From: Bacteroidota bacterium
Lineage (GTDB): Bacteria; Bacteroidota; Bacteroidia; Chitinophagales; Chitinophagaceae
NCBI GenBank assembly: GCA_029778965.1
Contig: JAKPBL010000183.1
Location: 1 to 6,334 of the forward strand
DNA: 6,334 nucleotides
Reading direction: 5' to 3'
The notes under the pieces are model-generated. The model searched no databases and was not told the DNA's origin. It worked only from the letters and a program-made list of their open reading frames with translations. The position numbers were made by a program, and so were the translations under genes. Shown one piece after another: positions 6,319 through 6,334 of the stretch; positions within the stretch are counted from its first letter, which is position 1, and every line of letters starts with the position of its first letter.

Positions 6319-6334
6319 TATATCTATTAAAAAT

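Overview
This 6.3 kb stretch looks like ordinary chromosomal DNA from a member of the phylum Bacteroidota, most likely the Chitinophagaceae or a relative. The family placement is inference. The phylum placement rests on four observations: a kelch protein with a type IX secretion (T9SS) C-terminal sorting domain, a BBP2-type outer-membrane porin beside an ammonium transporter, PEP carboxylase with the FFDGRGG variant of its glycine/arginine loop, and start codons without clear Shine-Dalgarno sequences. Coding regions are moderately GC-rich, while the leader upstream of amt is very AT-rich.

Layout from left to right. (1) The 3' two-thirds of ppc (phosphoenolpyruvate carboxylase) is on the + strand and runs in from the left edge. 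(2) Only 5 bp after its stop codon is the stop of a convergent minus-strand gene. That gene encodes a secreted six-repeat kelch propeller with a MopE-like acidic metal-binding segment and a T9SS sorting domain. (3) A 258-bp intergenic region follows. It carries two perfect inverted repeats upstream of the kelch gene and a strong intrinsic terminator for the next minus-strand gene. (4) A BBP2-family outer-membrane beta-barrel porin is on the minus strand. (5) A 97-bp spacer contains a long-stemmed hairpin. (6) The ammonium transporter amt, complete and on the minus strand, has an AT-rich leader with a candidate Bacteroidetes-type promoter at the right edge.

How the genes fit together. amt and the porin are co-directional and probably form one transcription unit that starts at the right edge and ends at the terminator near 3612-3648. 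A reasonable inference is that the porin supplies outer-membrane permeability for the inner-membrane ammonium channel. The hairpin between them could set their relative expression. The kelch gene appears to be a separate unit with its own upstream control region. ppc (anaplerotic oxaloacetate synthesis) belongs to an operon or gene lying to the left, outside the window.

I found no RNA genes, CRISPR arrays, insertion sequences or phage genes, and no convincing sign of a new biological system. The points most worth a second look are the amt/porin hairpin, the two palindromes upstream of the kelch gene, the architecture of the kelch protein with its half MopE motif, and the shared 3' end of ppc and the kelch gene.
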